DNA of 12,149 nucleotides from an uncultured Spongiibacteraceae bacterium. GTDB lineage: Bacteria > Pseudomonadota > Gammaproteobacteria > Pseudomonadales > CAMLJR01. How positions within the stretch are numbered: position 1 is the first letter of the stretch; each line of letters opens with the position of its first letter. The stretch spans positions 1-12,149 of the forward strand of contig CAMLJR010000081.1 in the NCBI GenBank assembly GCA_946480345.1, written 5' to 3'. The notes below the pieces were generated by a model. It did no database searches. It had not been told where the DNA came from and saw only the letters and a program-made list of their open reading frames with translations. Positions 1-7,529 of the stretch are shown here, piece by piece. The position numbers and the translations under genes are program-made.

Positions 1-8
1 AGCAACCC

Positions 9-314
9 ATGAGCATCACCGCCGCCGATATCGAAAAAATCGCGAAGCTCGCGCGTATCCGCATCGACACCGACGAAATCGCCGATGTGTCGCAACGGCT
101 CGGCAATATTCTGGCGATGGCGGATCGGCTGCAGGCGATCGACACGACAGGAGTCGCGCCGATGGCAAATCCACTCGACGCCACCCAGCGGCTGCGCGCC
201 GATATCGTCACCGAGCCGACCGGTGATGCAGCCATCGCAGCACGCGATGCATTTCTGAATATCGCGCCAAGTAGCGAGCAGGGTTTGTATCTGGTGCCGA
301 AGGTCATCGAATAA
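9..314 (+). CDS. gatC: Aspartyl/glutamyl-tRNA amidotransferase subunit C
   Basis: GatC is the small subunit of the GatCAB amidotransferase, which turns Glu-tRNA(Gln) into Gln-tRNA and/or Asp-tRNA(Asn) into Asn-tRNA in the cytoplasm. In known structures it wraps around GatA and GatB as a belt. The 101-residue protein has the family's usual length and pattern: an N-terminal helix with [10 protein letters not shown], a middle helix near residues 28-45, the '[10 protein letters not shown]' linker at about 48-57, and the C-terminal 'YLVPKVIE' that closes the belt. The start is the first ATG of the window, with only 8 bases before it, so the ribosome binding site and promoter cannot be judged. It is followed by gatA after 61 nt, in the usual C-A-B order. 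Confidence 0.96.
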   Translation: MSITAADIEKIAKLARIRIDTDEIADVSQRLGNILAMADRLQAIDTTGVAPMANPLDATQRLRADIVTEPTGDAAIAARDAFLNIAPSSEQGLYLVPKVIE

Positions 315-375
315 ACGCCGCAAGTTCGAAATTGAGCTAGCCGCGTCTCGACATTTATTCACGACGGAATTTTCA

Positions 376-1827
376 ATGCACAATCTCACCATCGCCGAAT
401 TGCTAGAAGGCCTGGCGCAGAAACGCTTTTCCAGCGAAGAGCTGACGCTGCACTATCTCGCGCGTATCGAACGTCTCGACGCGAATTTCAACAGCTACAT
501 CACCGTCACGCCGGAACTCGCCATCGAAGCCGCGCGTGCAGCCGATAAGGCGCGCGCACAAAACAATGCGGGGCCACTCGCCGGTGTACCGATCGCGCAT
601 AAAGATATTTTCTGCACTAACGGCGTTCGCACCAGCTGCGCGTCGAAAATGCTCGATAACTTCGTGCCGCCTTACGATGCCACCGTCGTCACCAAGCTCG
701 CGCAAGCCGGCGTGGTCTGTCTCGGCAAAACCAATATGGACGAATTCGCGATGGGTTCGTCGAACGAAACGAGTTATTACGGCCCCGTGAAAAATCCGTG
801 GGCGCCGAATTGCGTGCCGGGCGGTTCGTCCGGCGGCTCCGCTGCGGCCATCGCCGCGCAATTGTGCGCAGCCGCGACCGGCACCGACACCGGCGGCTCG
901 ATTCGCCAACCCGCCGCGCTCTGCGGCCTCACCGGTTTGAAGCCGACCTATGGTCGCGTGTCGCGCTACGGCATGATTGCGTTCGCATCCAGCCTCGACC
1001 AAGGCGGGCCGATGACGCGCACCGCGCACGACGCCGCGTTGTTGTTGAATGCAATGGCCGGCTTCGACGAAAAAGATTCAACCAGTGCCGAGCGCGCGGT
1101 GCCCGATTACACCGCCACGCTGAACGAAAAACTCGATGGCCTGCGCATCGGCTTGCCGAAAGAATATTTCGGTGCCGGTTTAACGCCAGCCATCGAAAGC
1201 GCAGTGCAGCAGGCGATCAAGCAACTCGAAGCGCTCGGCGCCAACGTCAAAGAAGTCAGCCTGCCGAATACCGAACTCGCGGTGCCGTGTTATTACGTGA
1301 TTGCGCCGGCGGAAGCGTCGGCGAATCTGTCGCGCTTCGACGGCGTGCGTTACGGTTACCGCTGCGACAATCCGAAAGATTTATTCGACTTGTACACGCG
1401 CACGCGCGCAGAAGGTTTCGGCGACGAAGTGAAACGGCGAATTCTGGTTGGTACGTACGCGTTGTCGGCTGGTTATTACGACGCGTATTACCGTAAGGCG
1501 CAGCAGGTGCGCCGCTTGATCAAAAACGATTTCGTCGCGGCATTTAACGATGTCGATGTCATCGCCGGACCGACCACACCGAATCCGACATTTTGCGTCG
1601 GCGAAATCAGCGATCCAGTCGCGATGTATCTCGAAGATATTTATACGATTGCGGTGAATCTCGCCGGTCTGCCGGCGCTGAGCATTCCGGCCGGTTTCGT
1701 AGACAATAAACCAATCGGACTGCAATTGATCGGCAATTATTTTGCCGAGGACAAATTGCTTAACGTCGCGCATCAATTTCAGCAGGCGACCGATTGGCAT
1801 CGTCGCAGCGCCCCCGGTATTGAATGA
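376..1827 (+). CDS. gatA: Aspartyl/glutamyl-tRNA amidotransferase subunit A (glutamine amidase)
   Basis: GatA is the amidase subunit that hydrolyses glutamine (or asparagine) and releases the ammonia that GatB uses. The 483-residue length is normal. The amidase-signature residues are visible: Lys76 in 'VPIAHKDIF', the cis-Ser region in '[10 protein letters not shown]' (Ser151 by eye), and the likely nucleophile Ser175 in '[13 protein letters not shown]'. Their spacing matches the Ser-cisSer-Lys triad known for GatA. 'FAMGSSNE' at 124-131 is another family hallmark. The start ATG has a modest purine stretch (ACGGAA) about 8 nt upstream, and no other start fits the family N-terminus. The stop codon overlaps the gatB ribosome binding site, so translation is probably coupled. 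Long antisense open frames across this gene are codon-bias shadows. Confidence 0.97.
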   Translation: MHNLTIAELLEGLAQKRFSSEELTLHYLARIERLDANFNSYITVTPELAIEAARAADKARAQNNAGPLAGVPIAHKDIFCTNGVRTSCASKMLDNFVPPYDATVVTKLAQAGVVCLGKTNMDEFAMGSSNETSYYGPVKNPWAPNCVPGGSSGGSAAAIAAQLCAAATGTDTGGSIRQPAALCGLTGLKPTYGRVSRYGMIAFASSLDQGGPMTRTAHDAALLLNAMAGFDEKDSTSAERAVPDYTATLNEKLDGLRIGLPKEYFGAGLTPAIESAVQQAIKQLEALGANVKEVSLPNTELAVPCYYVIAPAEASANLSRFDGVRYGYRCDNPKDLFDLYTRTRAEGFGDEVKRRILVGTYALSAGYYDAYYRKAQQVRRLIKNDFVAAFNDVDVIAGPTTPNPTFCVGEISDPVAMYLEDIYTIAVNLAGLPALSIPAGFVDNKPIGLQLIGNYFAEDKLLNVAHQFQQATDWHRRSAPGIE

Positions 1828-1830
1828 GGA
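1826..1830 (+). promoter_or_regulatory. Ribosome binding site for gatB, overlapping the gatA stop
   Basis: GAGGA includes the last two bases of the gatA stop codon (1825-1827). It lies 4 nt from the ATG at 1835 and 7 nt from the ATG at 1838. This spacing favours the second ATG and rules out the much longer upstream in-frame start at 1742. Confidence 0.65.
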
Positions 1831-1837
1831 ACGCATG

Positions 1838-3283
1838 ATGGGATGGGAAACAGTCATCGGCCTCGAAGTGCATATGCAACTGGCCACGCAATCGAAAATA
1901 TTTTCCGGCAGCAGCACCGCATTCGGCGCCGAACCGAATACGCAGGCGAGCGCGATCGATCTCGCAATGCCCGGCACCTTGCCGGTGGTGAACGAACAGG
2001 CGATTCGTTACGCCATCATGTTCGGCCTCGCAATCGATGCACCGATCAATCCGCTCAGCGCGTTCGAACGCAAAAATTATTTTTATCCGGATTTGCCGAA
2101 GGGCTATCAAACGACACAGCTTGCCGAGCCGATTGTCGGCCCCGGTCATATCGATATCGAGTTGAGCGACGGCAGCACTAAACGCGTGCGCATTCATCAC
2201 GCACATCTTGAAGAAGACGCGGGCAAATCATTACATGAAGACTTTCATGGATTGTCTGGCATCGATTTAAATCGCGCCGGTACGCCGCTGATCGAAATCG
2301 TCACCGAGCCCGATATGCGCAGCGCCGAAGAAGCCGTTGCGTTCGCGAAAAAACTGCATGCAATCGTCACCAGTCTCGGCATTACCGATGGCGACATGTC
2401 GCAGGGCTCGATGCGCTTCGATGTGAACGTATCGGTACGCAAACAAGGCAGCGACAAACTCGGCACACGCACCGAAACGAAAAACCTGAACTCGTTTCGC
2501 TTTATCGACGAAGCCATCAAGCTCGAAGTGAATCGCCAAATCGATTTGATCGAAGACGGCGGTAAAGTTGTTCAAGAAACGCGCCTGTACGATGGCGATA
2601 AAAAAATCGCGCGCGCGATGCGCAGCAAGGAAGAAGCGAACGATTACCGCTATTTTCCGTGCCCGGATTTATTGCCAGTCGCAGTCGATAACGAAACGAT
2701 CGAAAAAATTCGCGCGTCGTTACCGGAATTGCCCGCAGCAAAACAGCAACGCTTTATCGCCGACTATGGCTTATCAAATTACGATGCCGGCGTGCTGACT
2801 GCCGAGCGCGCGCTCGCGGATTATTTCGAAACCGTTGCAAAAACCACTAGTGAAGCGAAGCTCGCTGCCAACTGGGTAATGGGCGAATTGAGCGCGCAAT
2901 TGAACAAAAGCGATTTGGCGATTGCACGAAGCCCGATAAGCGCCGAACAACTCGCCGGTTTAATTGCTCGCATTAAGGACAACACCATTTCCGGAAAAAT
3001 CGCGAAGCAGGTTTTCGAAGCGATGTGGAATGGCGAAGGCGATGCCGACTCGATTATTTCCGCGCGCGGTTTGAAGCAGGTTTCCGATTCCGGCGCGATC
3101 GAAAAAATAGTTGCGGATATCGTCGATGCGAATCCGGAACAGGTTGAGCAATATCGTGCTGCCGATGAAAACAAACGCAAAAAGCTGATTGGTTTTTTTG
3201 TCGGCCAGATTATGAAGGCGTCGAAGGGTCAGGCAAATCCGGCGCTGGTGAACGAAATTCTCTCGAAAAAATTGCAGGGTTAA
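1838..3283 (+). CDS. gatB: Aspartyl/glutamyl-tRNA amidotransferase subunit B
   Basis: GatB is the kinase and transamidase subunit. It phosphorylates the misacylated Glu or Asp on the tRNA and then amidates it with ammonia channelled from GatA. Visible landmarks are '[13 protein letters not shown]' at the N-terminus (Glu10 and His12), '[16 protein letters not shown]' at 79-94, 'HLEEDAGKS' at 123-131, '[17 protein letters not shown]' at 143-159 and '[13 protein letters not shown]' further on. The last 150 or so residues form the helical YqeY-like tail domain that contacts tRNA. The frame is open from 1742, but family alignment and the GAGGA site set the start at 1838, or 1835 (one codon longer); with 1838 the Glu10/His12 numbering matches the family. 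The product has 481 residues, a normal length. The stop is followed 6 nt later by the ankyrin-like gene. Confidence 0.96.
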   Translation: MGWETVIGLEVHMQLATQSKIFSGSSTAFGAEPNTQASAIDLAMPGTLPVVNEQAIRYAIMFGLAIDAPINPLSAFERKNYFYPDLPKGYQTTQLAEPIVGPGHIDIELSDGSTKRVRIHHAHLEEDAGKSLHEDFHGLSGIDLNRAGTPLIEIVTEPDMRSAEEAVAFAKKLHAIVTSLGITDGDMSQGSMRFDVNVSVRKQGSDKLGTRTETKNLNSFRFIDEAIKLEVNRQIDLIEDGGKVVQETRLYDGDKKIARAMRSKEEANDYRYFPCPDLLPVAVDNETIEKIRASLPELPAAKQQRFIADYGLSNYDAGVLTAERALADYFETVAKTTSEAKLAANWVMGELSAQLNKSDLAIARSPISAEQLAGLIARIKDNTISGKIAKQVFEAMWNGEGDADSIISARGLKQVSDSGAIEKIVADIVDANPEQVEQYRAADENKRKKLIGFFVGQIMKASKGQANPALVNEILSKKLQG

Positions 3284-3289
3284 TCAGTC

Positions 3290-3583
3290 ATGGCCAAAGA
3301 AAAAGAAGTTGTCGTCGACGAAGTGTGGACCGAAGCGCGCGTGCGCGAGTTCCTCGATGTAAAACCCGCTGAAGCAGTCGAAGCGGATTTTCATATGTTG
3401 CTGAAGGCGTATCAGCAAATGCGCGCCGACGATTTCGAAAAATTCGTTGCGATGTTTTTAGCCGATAGCCACAACATTAACGCGCGCGATCCGCAAGGCC
3501 GTACAGTGTTGTCGTATATTCGCGAGCATGCGAAATCGGGCGAATATGCAGAAATTCTGCAACGCAATGGCGCCGACGCCTAA
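3290..3583 (+). CDS. Small ankyrin-repeat-like protein of the gatCAB operon
   Basis: This is a 97-residue acidic protein of no established function. It begins 6 nt after the gatB stop, with AGGG at 3276-3279 as a plausible ribosome binding site, so it is probably cotranscribed. Residues 1-60 are predicted to be mostly helical ('EVWTEARVREFLDVKP', 'DDFEKFVAMFLADSH'). Residues 63-97 read like a single ankyrin repeat: NINARD, then G-R-T-V-L, a helix pair, and the closing 'LQRNGAD'. There is no signal peptide or membrane segment, so it is probably cytoplasmic. One ankyrin unit is usually too little for a stable ankyrin stack; it may be capped by the N-terminal helices or may dimerise. I recognise the fold pattern but not a named family. 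A role in amidotransferase function would rest only on position. Confidence 0.85.
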   Translation: MAKEKEVVVDEVWTEARVREFLDVKPAEAVEADFHMLLKAYQQMRADDFEKFVAMFLADSHNINARDPQGRTVLSYIREHAKSGEYAEILQRNGADA

Positions 3584-3593
3584 GGAAATTTTG

Positions 3594-3612
3594 AAAACGT
3601 AGCGATCGTTTT
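3594..3612. terminator. Possible weak bidirectional terminator between convergent genes
   Basis: AAAACG at 3594-3599 and CGTTTT at 3607-3612 form a 6-bp stem with a 7-nt loop, followed by T-rich sequence on the plus strand and preceded by A-rich sequence for the minus strand. It sits in the 40-nt gap between the convergent ankyrin-like gene and LuxR-type gene, where a shared terminator would be expected. The stem is short and AT-rich, so this is tentative. Confidence 0.35.
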
Positions 3613-3623
3613 TCAGCGTTGTT

Positions 3624-4736
3624 TTAGCCGAGCGACGCCACGCTTTTCAAAATCAGACTCACCAATTGCGGCTGTCGCGTCACACCGGTTTTTGAAAATA
3701 CCGCGCGCAGATGCGTGCGCACGGTATTGCGGCTGATGCCGAGCTCTTCGGCGGCTTCATCGAGCGTCAATCCATTCGCCATCAACATAGCTAACGCCGC
3801 TTCCGAGGGCGTGAAGCCGAATAATTGTTTGATAACCTGCAACGGCGCGCGCGCCTGTTGCTGCGGGTCGCTGAGAAAAATCGCCGCCGCCGGTACTGCT
3901 TCAGCCGCGGCCCATTGATTTTCCGGCACCGGCCGTATCACCAAGCCCAGCTCTCCATCTTTACGCGTAACGCGCATTGCTTCGACCACTGCCGCATCGC
4001 CATCGCGTTGATGCGCGATAACGCGCGCGATACGCGCCTGCAGATCCTGTGTTTGCTCGCGCGTGCTCAGCACCAATTTTTCATCGCGCAGCGTGACGCC
4101 GTTTTTTTCTTCGAGCAGTTGATGCGCGCGCTGATTCATACTTAGTACGCGGCCACTTTCATCGAGAATGATTGCGCCAACGCGCATCTGATCGATCGCA
4201 CCCGCATACACTGCGCGCTCGGATTCCACTTTGTTGAGACGCACATGAATATGCACCGCGCGTCGAATATGCGGTAACAGCGCGCGGAATAATGCGCGAT
4301 CTTTTTCATTGAAGCGCCGCGCCGATTTCGCGCGGCAAATACGAAAGCGCACCTCGACTTCATTTGGAATCGAAAAATCGGCACCGAGTACATCGTACAA
4401 ATCGCTTGGCTCAAGCACCATGCGATAAAAATCGCTCTCCAGTAGTGCTTCGGTACCCATGAATTCGTGCAGCGTTACCACCTCGCCTTCGGGCAAGTTG
4501 ATGAAAGGATCGAGCGCATACGAACGTTCGTTGTAGGTGACGATATGCTCCGGCACACCGCCGACTACGCGCATTAATCCAAGCCCGATGTTGCCCGGCG
4601 AACGCAGGATCAAATTCGCAACGCGTGCACTCATCAATTCTTTGCAACGCTCGAGGAACCCCTGCCAGGGGATGGGCTCAAGCGGTCCGTTGTAGAGCAG
4701 CTCCAGCAAATCGCTAAACTCGTGATCGATATGCAT
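3624..4736 (-). CDS. LuxR-family transcriptional regulator with PAS-like sensor region
   Basis: This is a 370-residue cytoplasmic DNA-binding regulator. The C-terminal LuxR/FixJ-type helix-turn-helix is clear at about 305-365: 'FGFTPSEAALAMLMANG', then 'TLDEAAEELGISRNTVRTH' as the two helices, and 'LRAVFSKTGVTRQPQLV'. Residues about 175-240 resemble a PAS fold ('GAIILDESGRVLSMN', then a helix and 'GVTLRDEKLVL'). The N-terminal 160 residues hold a mixed sensor-like region with 'YALDPF' at 73-78. No phosphoacceptor receiver domain is seen, and the conserved acyl-homoserine-lactone pocket pattern is not evident, so the ligand is unknown. It is transcribed away from the GT32-type gene across a shared spacer, which makes that gene and its own promoter possible targets (inference). 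The start is the first ATG of the frame, with a weak GAG purine patch 6-8 nt upstream. Confidence 0.88.
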   Translation of the reverse strand: MHIDHEFSDLLELLYNGPLEPIPWQGFLERCKELMSARVANLILRSPGNIGLGLMRVVGGVPEHIVTYNERSYALDPFINLPEGEVVTLHEFMGTEALLESDFYRMVLEPSDLYDVLGADFSIPNEVEVRFRICRAKSARRFNEKDRALFRALLPHIRRAVHIHVRLNKVESERAVYAGAIDQMRVGAIILDESGRVLSMNQRAHQLLEEKNGVTLRDEKLVLSTREQTQDLQARIARVIAHQRDGDAAVVEAMRVTRKDGELGLVIRPVPENQWAAAEAVPAAAIFLSDPQQQARAPLQVIKQLFGFTPSEAALAMLMANGLTLDEAAEELGISRNTVRTHLRAVFSKTGVTRQPQLVSLILKSVASLG

Positions 4737-4759
4737 ACAACTCTCGCGCTAAAATTTGC

Positions 4760-4777
4760 CCACAAGGTGAAATGTGG
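4760..4777. promoter_or_regulatory. Inverted repeat upstream of the LuxR-type gene (possible operator)
   Basis: CCACA at 4760-4764 and TGTGG at 4773-4777 form a perfect 5-bp dyad with an 8-nt spacer, starting 23 nt upstream of the regulator's start codon. Its size and position suit an autoregulatory operator. No terminator-like T-run belongs to it. A short dyad like this can arise by chance. Confidence 0.25.
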
Positions 4778-4841
4778 AAAAAAGGACTTAATGAATAAGT
4801 ACGGCGACCCGCCACATCTTTCTGTAATTTTTTCTTGATAA

Positions 4842-4855
4842 TATCGTAATCGATA
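4842..4855. promoter_or_regulatory. Inverted repeat near the middle of the divergent spacer (possible operator)
   Basis: TATCG at 4842-4846 and CGATA at 4851-4855 form a perfect dyad around TAAT in an AT-rich stretch, roughly midway between the divergent LuxR-type and GT32-type genes. Binding there could affect both promoters. The evidence is symmetry and position only. Confidence 0.25.
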
Positions 4856-4910
4856 CTCCACCACACTTTTTCGTCTTAGATAATAGTTTGCTCGAGTGTT
4901 ATAAATATCG

Positions 4911-4930
4911 TCGCGCCAAGAACGGCGCGA
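4911..4930 (+). promoter_or_regulatory. GC-rich hairpin in the leader of the GT32-type gene
   Basis: TCGCGCC at 4911-4917 pairs perfectly with GGCGCGA at 4924-4930 around a 6-nt loop (AAGAAC). It ends 45 nt before the chosen start codon. No T-run follows, so it is not an ordinary terminator. It could be an RNA leader structure or a DNA dyad. An AT-rich TATAAA at 4900-4905 just upstream could be a -10 element, but I see no convincing -35. Confidence 0.35.
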
Positions 4931-4962
4931 ATTGACTCCCGGTTAGCTCCTGAACGGATATC

Positions 4963-4966
4963 GAGG
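4963..4966 (+). promoter_or_regulatory. Ribosome binding site deciding the GT32-type start
   Basis: GAGG directly abuts an ATG at 4967, too close to serve it, but stands 9 nt before the in-frame ATG at 4976. The second ATG is therefore preferred, and it gives the usual family N-terminus MIPKIIHYCWFG. Confidence 0.6.
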
Positions 4967-4975
4967 ATGGGCGTA

Positions 4976-5680
4976 ATGATTCCGAAAATTATTCACTACT
5001 GCTGGTTCGGCAATAATCCCCTTAGCGATTTGAATAAACGTTGTATCGATAGCTGGCGTCGGTTATTGCCCGACTACACCATCAAGGAATGGAACGAACA
5101 CAACAGCCCTCTCGATAACGATTATTGCCGGGCAGCGTGCGAACGCGGCTTGTGGTCGAAGGTGGCGAATTATGTTCGTTTGCACGCATTGAGTACCGAG
5201 GGCGGTATTTATTTCGATACCGATGTCGAGGTCTTTAAAAATTTCGATCCGCTGCTCGGGCATCGTTGTTTTGTCGGCTTTCAGCTCGATAAGGAAAACG
5301 ACGATTGGGTCAACAATGCGGTGCTCGGCGCCGAAGCGGGACACCCATTCATTCGGCGCTGCATCGAATTGACCGTGGAGTTATTCGTCGATACCGGAAC
5401 GTTTTATCGATCGCCGCAAGTCACCACGATGGCGTTACGCGAAATTGGACTGTCGCGCTACGGTACACAACAACTTGAAAACGGCGTGATGGTGTTTCCC
5501 ACCGAGTATTTTTATCCGTACACGTGGTTCGAAGAGTTCACGCCGGCCTGCATTCGAAAAAATACATACGCCGTGCACTATTGGGAAAAAACCTGGGGCA
5601 GCTTGCCGGAAGCCAAGAAAAGCTCACCGCTGTATTTACTGAAGAAGCGCGCGCTTGGATTTCTTCGCACGTACTTTTAA
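4976..5680 (+). CDS. GT32-type glycosyltransferase (DXD sugar-transferase region)
   Basis: This is a 234-residue sugar transferase of the Och1-like / Gly_transf_sug type, which transfers a hexose from a nucleotide sugar to a cell-surface glycan. Evidence is the N-terminal 'MIPKIIHYCWFG', the segment 'ANYVRLHALSTEGGIYFDTD' at 64-83 carrying the metal-binding Asp81-Thr-Asp83, the following 'VEVFKNFDPLL', 'NAVLGAEAGHPF' at 114-125, and 'AVHYWEKTW' at 199-207. There is no signal peptide or membrane helix; a basic C-terminus (KKRALGFLRTYF) might dock it to the membrane. Length is near that of bacterial single-domain members. Unusually, it stands alone: no other glycosyltransferase, polymerase or export gene is within the window, so the acceptor cannot be inferred. 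It converges on the M23 gene with 12 nt between stops. Confidence 0.9.
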   Translation: MIPKIIHYCWFGNNPLSDLNKRCIDSWRRLLPDYTIKEWNEHNSPLDNDYCRAACERGLWSKVANYVRLHALSTEGGIYFDTDVEVFKNFDPLLGHRCFVGFQLDKENDDWVNNAVLGAEAGHPFIRRCIELTVELFVDTGTFYRSPQVTTMALREIGLSRYGTQQLENGVMVFPTEYFYPYTWFEEFTPACIRKNTYAVHYWEKTWGSLPEAKKSSPLYLLKKRALGFLRTYF

Positions 5681-5692
5681 CGACCCAACGAA

Positions 5693-6688
5693 TTAGCGAA
5701 TGCTGTCGCGGCTCGCCAAGCGATCGCTGGTGGGCAAACCGGTAATCGCGAGGCCCTTGATCGGCTTGACGACTCCATACGGCGACGCCAGCACGAACGG
5801 TTCGGACTGCCATTTCAAACCAGCGTTACGCAGCACCGCAAAATGCAGATGCGGGCCGCTCGTATAACCGCTGTTGCCGGATTGCGCGATCATCTGCCCG
5901 GTTTGAATTTTTTGTCCTGGGCGTACCAGCGCCGAGCCTTTGCGCAGATGCGCGTAGATTCCGAAAGTGCCATCGTCGTGCAGAACATACAGGCTATTCG
6001 TTTGGCTGCGATACGCCACCGAATTGCCACCGGCGCCATGCACATCGAGCACTTTGACGACAACACCGCCACGCGCCGCGCGAATACCGGTGCCGATCGG
6101 CATATCGATATCGATCGCATGGCGGCTGCCATTGGTGTGATGGCTATAAGAACCGTTAAACGCCTGCGTAATCTTGAAGGCGTTTTGTTCAGGCACCGGC
6201 GGACTATAGGCAAAACGTTCGTTGTGATGCGCGCGCGGATCGCCCAGCTGCCAGCGCAGTTTGTAGTCATAGCGCATCGGCTGGCCGGTGCGGGCCGGTG
6301 TCAGCGCCGCGATTTTCGTTTCGCTATTCGCGGCGACGATCCACTGCTCGGGGATCGCCGGCGCGCGAACGTTTTCCTGCGACGCCAACTTGAAGCTGAC
6401 CTCGACCGGGGCCGGATTGCGATTGATCAGGTACAACTCGGGCTGCTCCGGCTTGCCGCGCTTTTCGATGAACACGACGCGCTGCTGCTCTGGCATCCCG
6501 CCGCCGGCGCTGCTGCTACCCCATAGCTCCAACACTTCGGCTTGGTGGCTTCGGCCAGGATTCTGATCGGTGTAGTGCACAACCCCATCGGCATCGCGGT
6601 ATTTGAAAATCGTCGTCGCACCGACAAAAGACGAAGCCGCAAGCAAGAGCGCGGGCAGCAAGACCTGTCGGGTGAACATCAACGGCAT
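5693..6688 (-). CDS. Secreted M23-family metallopeptidase with N-terminal DUF4124
   Basis: This is a 331-residue predicted peptidoglycan endopeptidase of the LytM/M23 type acting in the periplasm. Residues 1-24 form a Sec signal peptide (FTRQVLLPALLLAASSFVGA, cleavage likely after 'VGA'). Residues 25-45 match DUF4124 ('IFKYRDADGVVHYTDQNP'). About 85-150 is a beta-rich linker. The M23 fold covers about 170-300: 'SHHTNGSRHAIDIDMPIGT' (182-200, with Asp193), 'YAHL' (His247), 'GQMIAQSGNSGYTSGPHLHF' (264-283, with His280 and His282). The first metal His is probably His183 or His184, because the classic HxGxD spacing is not present. The frame is open to 6922, but the extension lacks a signal peptide and overlaps the GST gene. 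No strong ribosome binding site is seen; ATG 6679 is an alternative start. Confidence 0.9.
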   Translation of the reverse strand: MPLMFTRQVLLPALLLAASSFVGATTIFKYRDADGVVHYTDQNPGRSHQAEVLELWGSSSAGGGMPEQQRVVFIEKRGKPEQPELYLINRNPAPVEVSFKLASQENVRAPAIPEQWIVAANSETKIAALTPARTGQPMRYDYKLRWQLGDPRAHHNERFAYSPPVPEQNAFKITQAFNGSYSHHTNGSRHAIDIDMPIGTGIRAARGGVVVKVLDVHGAGGNSVAYRSQTNSLYVLHDDGTFGIYAHLRKGSALVRPGQKIQTGQMIAQSGNSGYTSGPHLHFAVLRNAGLKWQSEPFVLASPYGVVKPIKGLAITGLPTSDRLASRDSIR

Positions 6689-6728
6689 CGGAATGATTCG
6701 GGGTTGGTAGCGGTGTTGTAAGCATATC

Positions 6729-6760
6729 GGGCAATCGCGATTTCTCCAGTCGGATTGCCC
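6729..6760. other. Long hairpin between the GST and M23 genes
   Basis: GGGCAATC at 6729-6736 pairs perfectly with GATTGCCC at 6753-6760. After one unpaired G, CGA at 6738-6740 pairs with TCG at 6750-6752, leaving a 9-nt loop. This gives 11 base pairs in all. No T-run follows on either strand, so it is not a canonical intrinsic terminator. It could be a repetitive extragenic palindrome, a transcript-stability element or a processing site. A second small hairpin, GCGC-GAAA-GCGC with a GNRA-type loop, lies at 6764-6775. Confidence 0.5.
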
Positions 6761-6819
6761 TAAGCGCGAAAGCGCGCACGGAAACCCTGGGCTTTCACCA
6801 CCGGGCTTTCGGAAGCCGC

Positions 6820-7476
6820 TTATTTTGCGGCAGCGTATTGCTTCATGAAGGCGTCGAGCACGGCTTGGCTCTCGCCATCGAGCCGCTGCGTCAGTGGCCG
6901 CTGCTGCATGCGCGATTGCCATTCAGCGAGACCCGGTACTTCGGCAATGAGATTCCAGTCATGGACTTTTTCAGCCACCGACGCGGCCAAGCCGATCGAG
7001 CGGTACACAAAAATATCGGCGTAACCGAAACGTTCGCCGGCCACCCAGGGCGAGAGCTTCGCGAGCTGGCGGAACGCAGCAATGCCGCGCTGCATCATGG
7101 CCCGCGCTTTATCACGCTCGAGATCGGACACCGGCTGGCCAAAAAACACGCCGAGTAATTCATGCGCCGGCGCTTCGATATACAGCTCAACGGTTTTGAT
7201 GATTTGTTTAGCGCGGGCTCGAGCGAAGGCATCTTGCGGAAACAGCGCCGGGGTCGGATGCGCGTCTTCGAGATAGTCGAGAATCACATTGGTTTCGCAT
7301 AAAAAACCGTGTTCGGTTTCGAGCGCGGGCACTTTGCCCATCGGGCTCTTCGCCAAAAACGCCGGCTCCTGACTCGGCATTACGTCGACTTCTTCGAAGC
7401 TCACCCCTTTTTCGAGCAATGCCTCTTTGGCTATGCAATAAAAATTGGAAATCGCGGAGCCGTGTAGTTTCAACAT
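6820..7476 (-). CDS. Glutathione S-transferase family protein
   Basis: This is a 218-residue cytosolic GST-fold protein. The N-terminal thioredoxin-like domain (1-75) shows 'LHGSAISNFYCIAKEALLEKG' (5-24 region), 'KSPMGKVPALE' with the cis-proline at Pro50, and 'ETNVILDYLE' (61-70), equivalent to the glutathione-binding E-S-x-A-I turn. The helical C-terminal domain (about 88-210) carries 'GERFGYADIFVY' (147-158), the conserved folding motif with Asp154. Ser7 or Ser10 may serve as the catalytic residue; the class cannot be assigned by eye and the substrate is unknown. The frame is open to 7497, but GAGGA lies 7 nt before the ATG at 7476 and the family start is MLKLHG, so this start is preferred. 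It begins 53 nt after the beta-propeller gene and may share its transcript. Confidence 0.92.
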   Translation of the reverse strand: MLKLHGSAISNFYCIAKEALLEKGVSFEEVDVMPSQEPAFLAKSPMGKVPALETEHGFLCETNVILDYLEDAHPTPALFPQDAFARARAKQIIKTVELYIEAPAHELLGVFFGQPVSDLERDKARAMMQRGIAAFRQLAKLSPWVAGERFGYADIFVYRSIGLAASVAEKVHDWNLIAEVPGLAEWQSRMQQRPLTQRLDGESQAVLDAFMKQYAAAK

Positions 7477-7483
7477 CTTCAAA

Positions 7484-7488
7484 TCCTC
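7484..7488 (-). promoter_or_regulatory. Ribosome binding site deciding the GST start
   Basis: On the minus strand GAGGA stands 7 nt before the ATG at 7476. No comparable purine stretch precedes the longer start at 7497, so the shorter protein is chosen. Confidence 0.65.
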
Positions 7489-7529
7489 GGTGAGCATTAT
7501 TGGTTATCGAAAGCGCGTGACTGTATGCG

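Noticed and set aside
403..1029. A 208-codon antisense open frame inside gatA
   Set aside because: gatA is unmistakable on the plus strand and the antisense product shows no family pattern.
1742..1837. N-terminal extension of gatB into gatA
   Set aside because: Family alignment and the GAGGA ribosome binding site place the start at 1835 or 1838.
4932..4961. TTGACT as a -35 box for the GT32-type gene
   Set aside because: At 17-18 nt spacing only CGGATA or GGATAT is found, which match the -10 consensus poorly, and transcription would begin almost at the start codon.
5719..5728. Palindrome AGCGATCGCT resembling a HIP1-type octamer
   Set aside because: It lies within coding sequence rich in gcgatcg words, so it needs no special explanation.
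6689..6922. 78-codon N-terminal extension of the M23 gene
   Set aside because: It would bury the signal peptide inside the protein, overlaps the GST gene, and is rich in Arg and Ala as non-coding frames here are.
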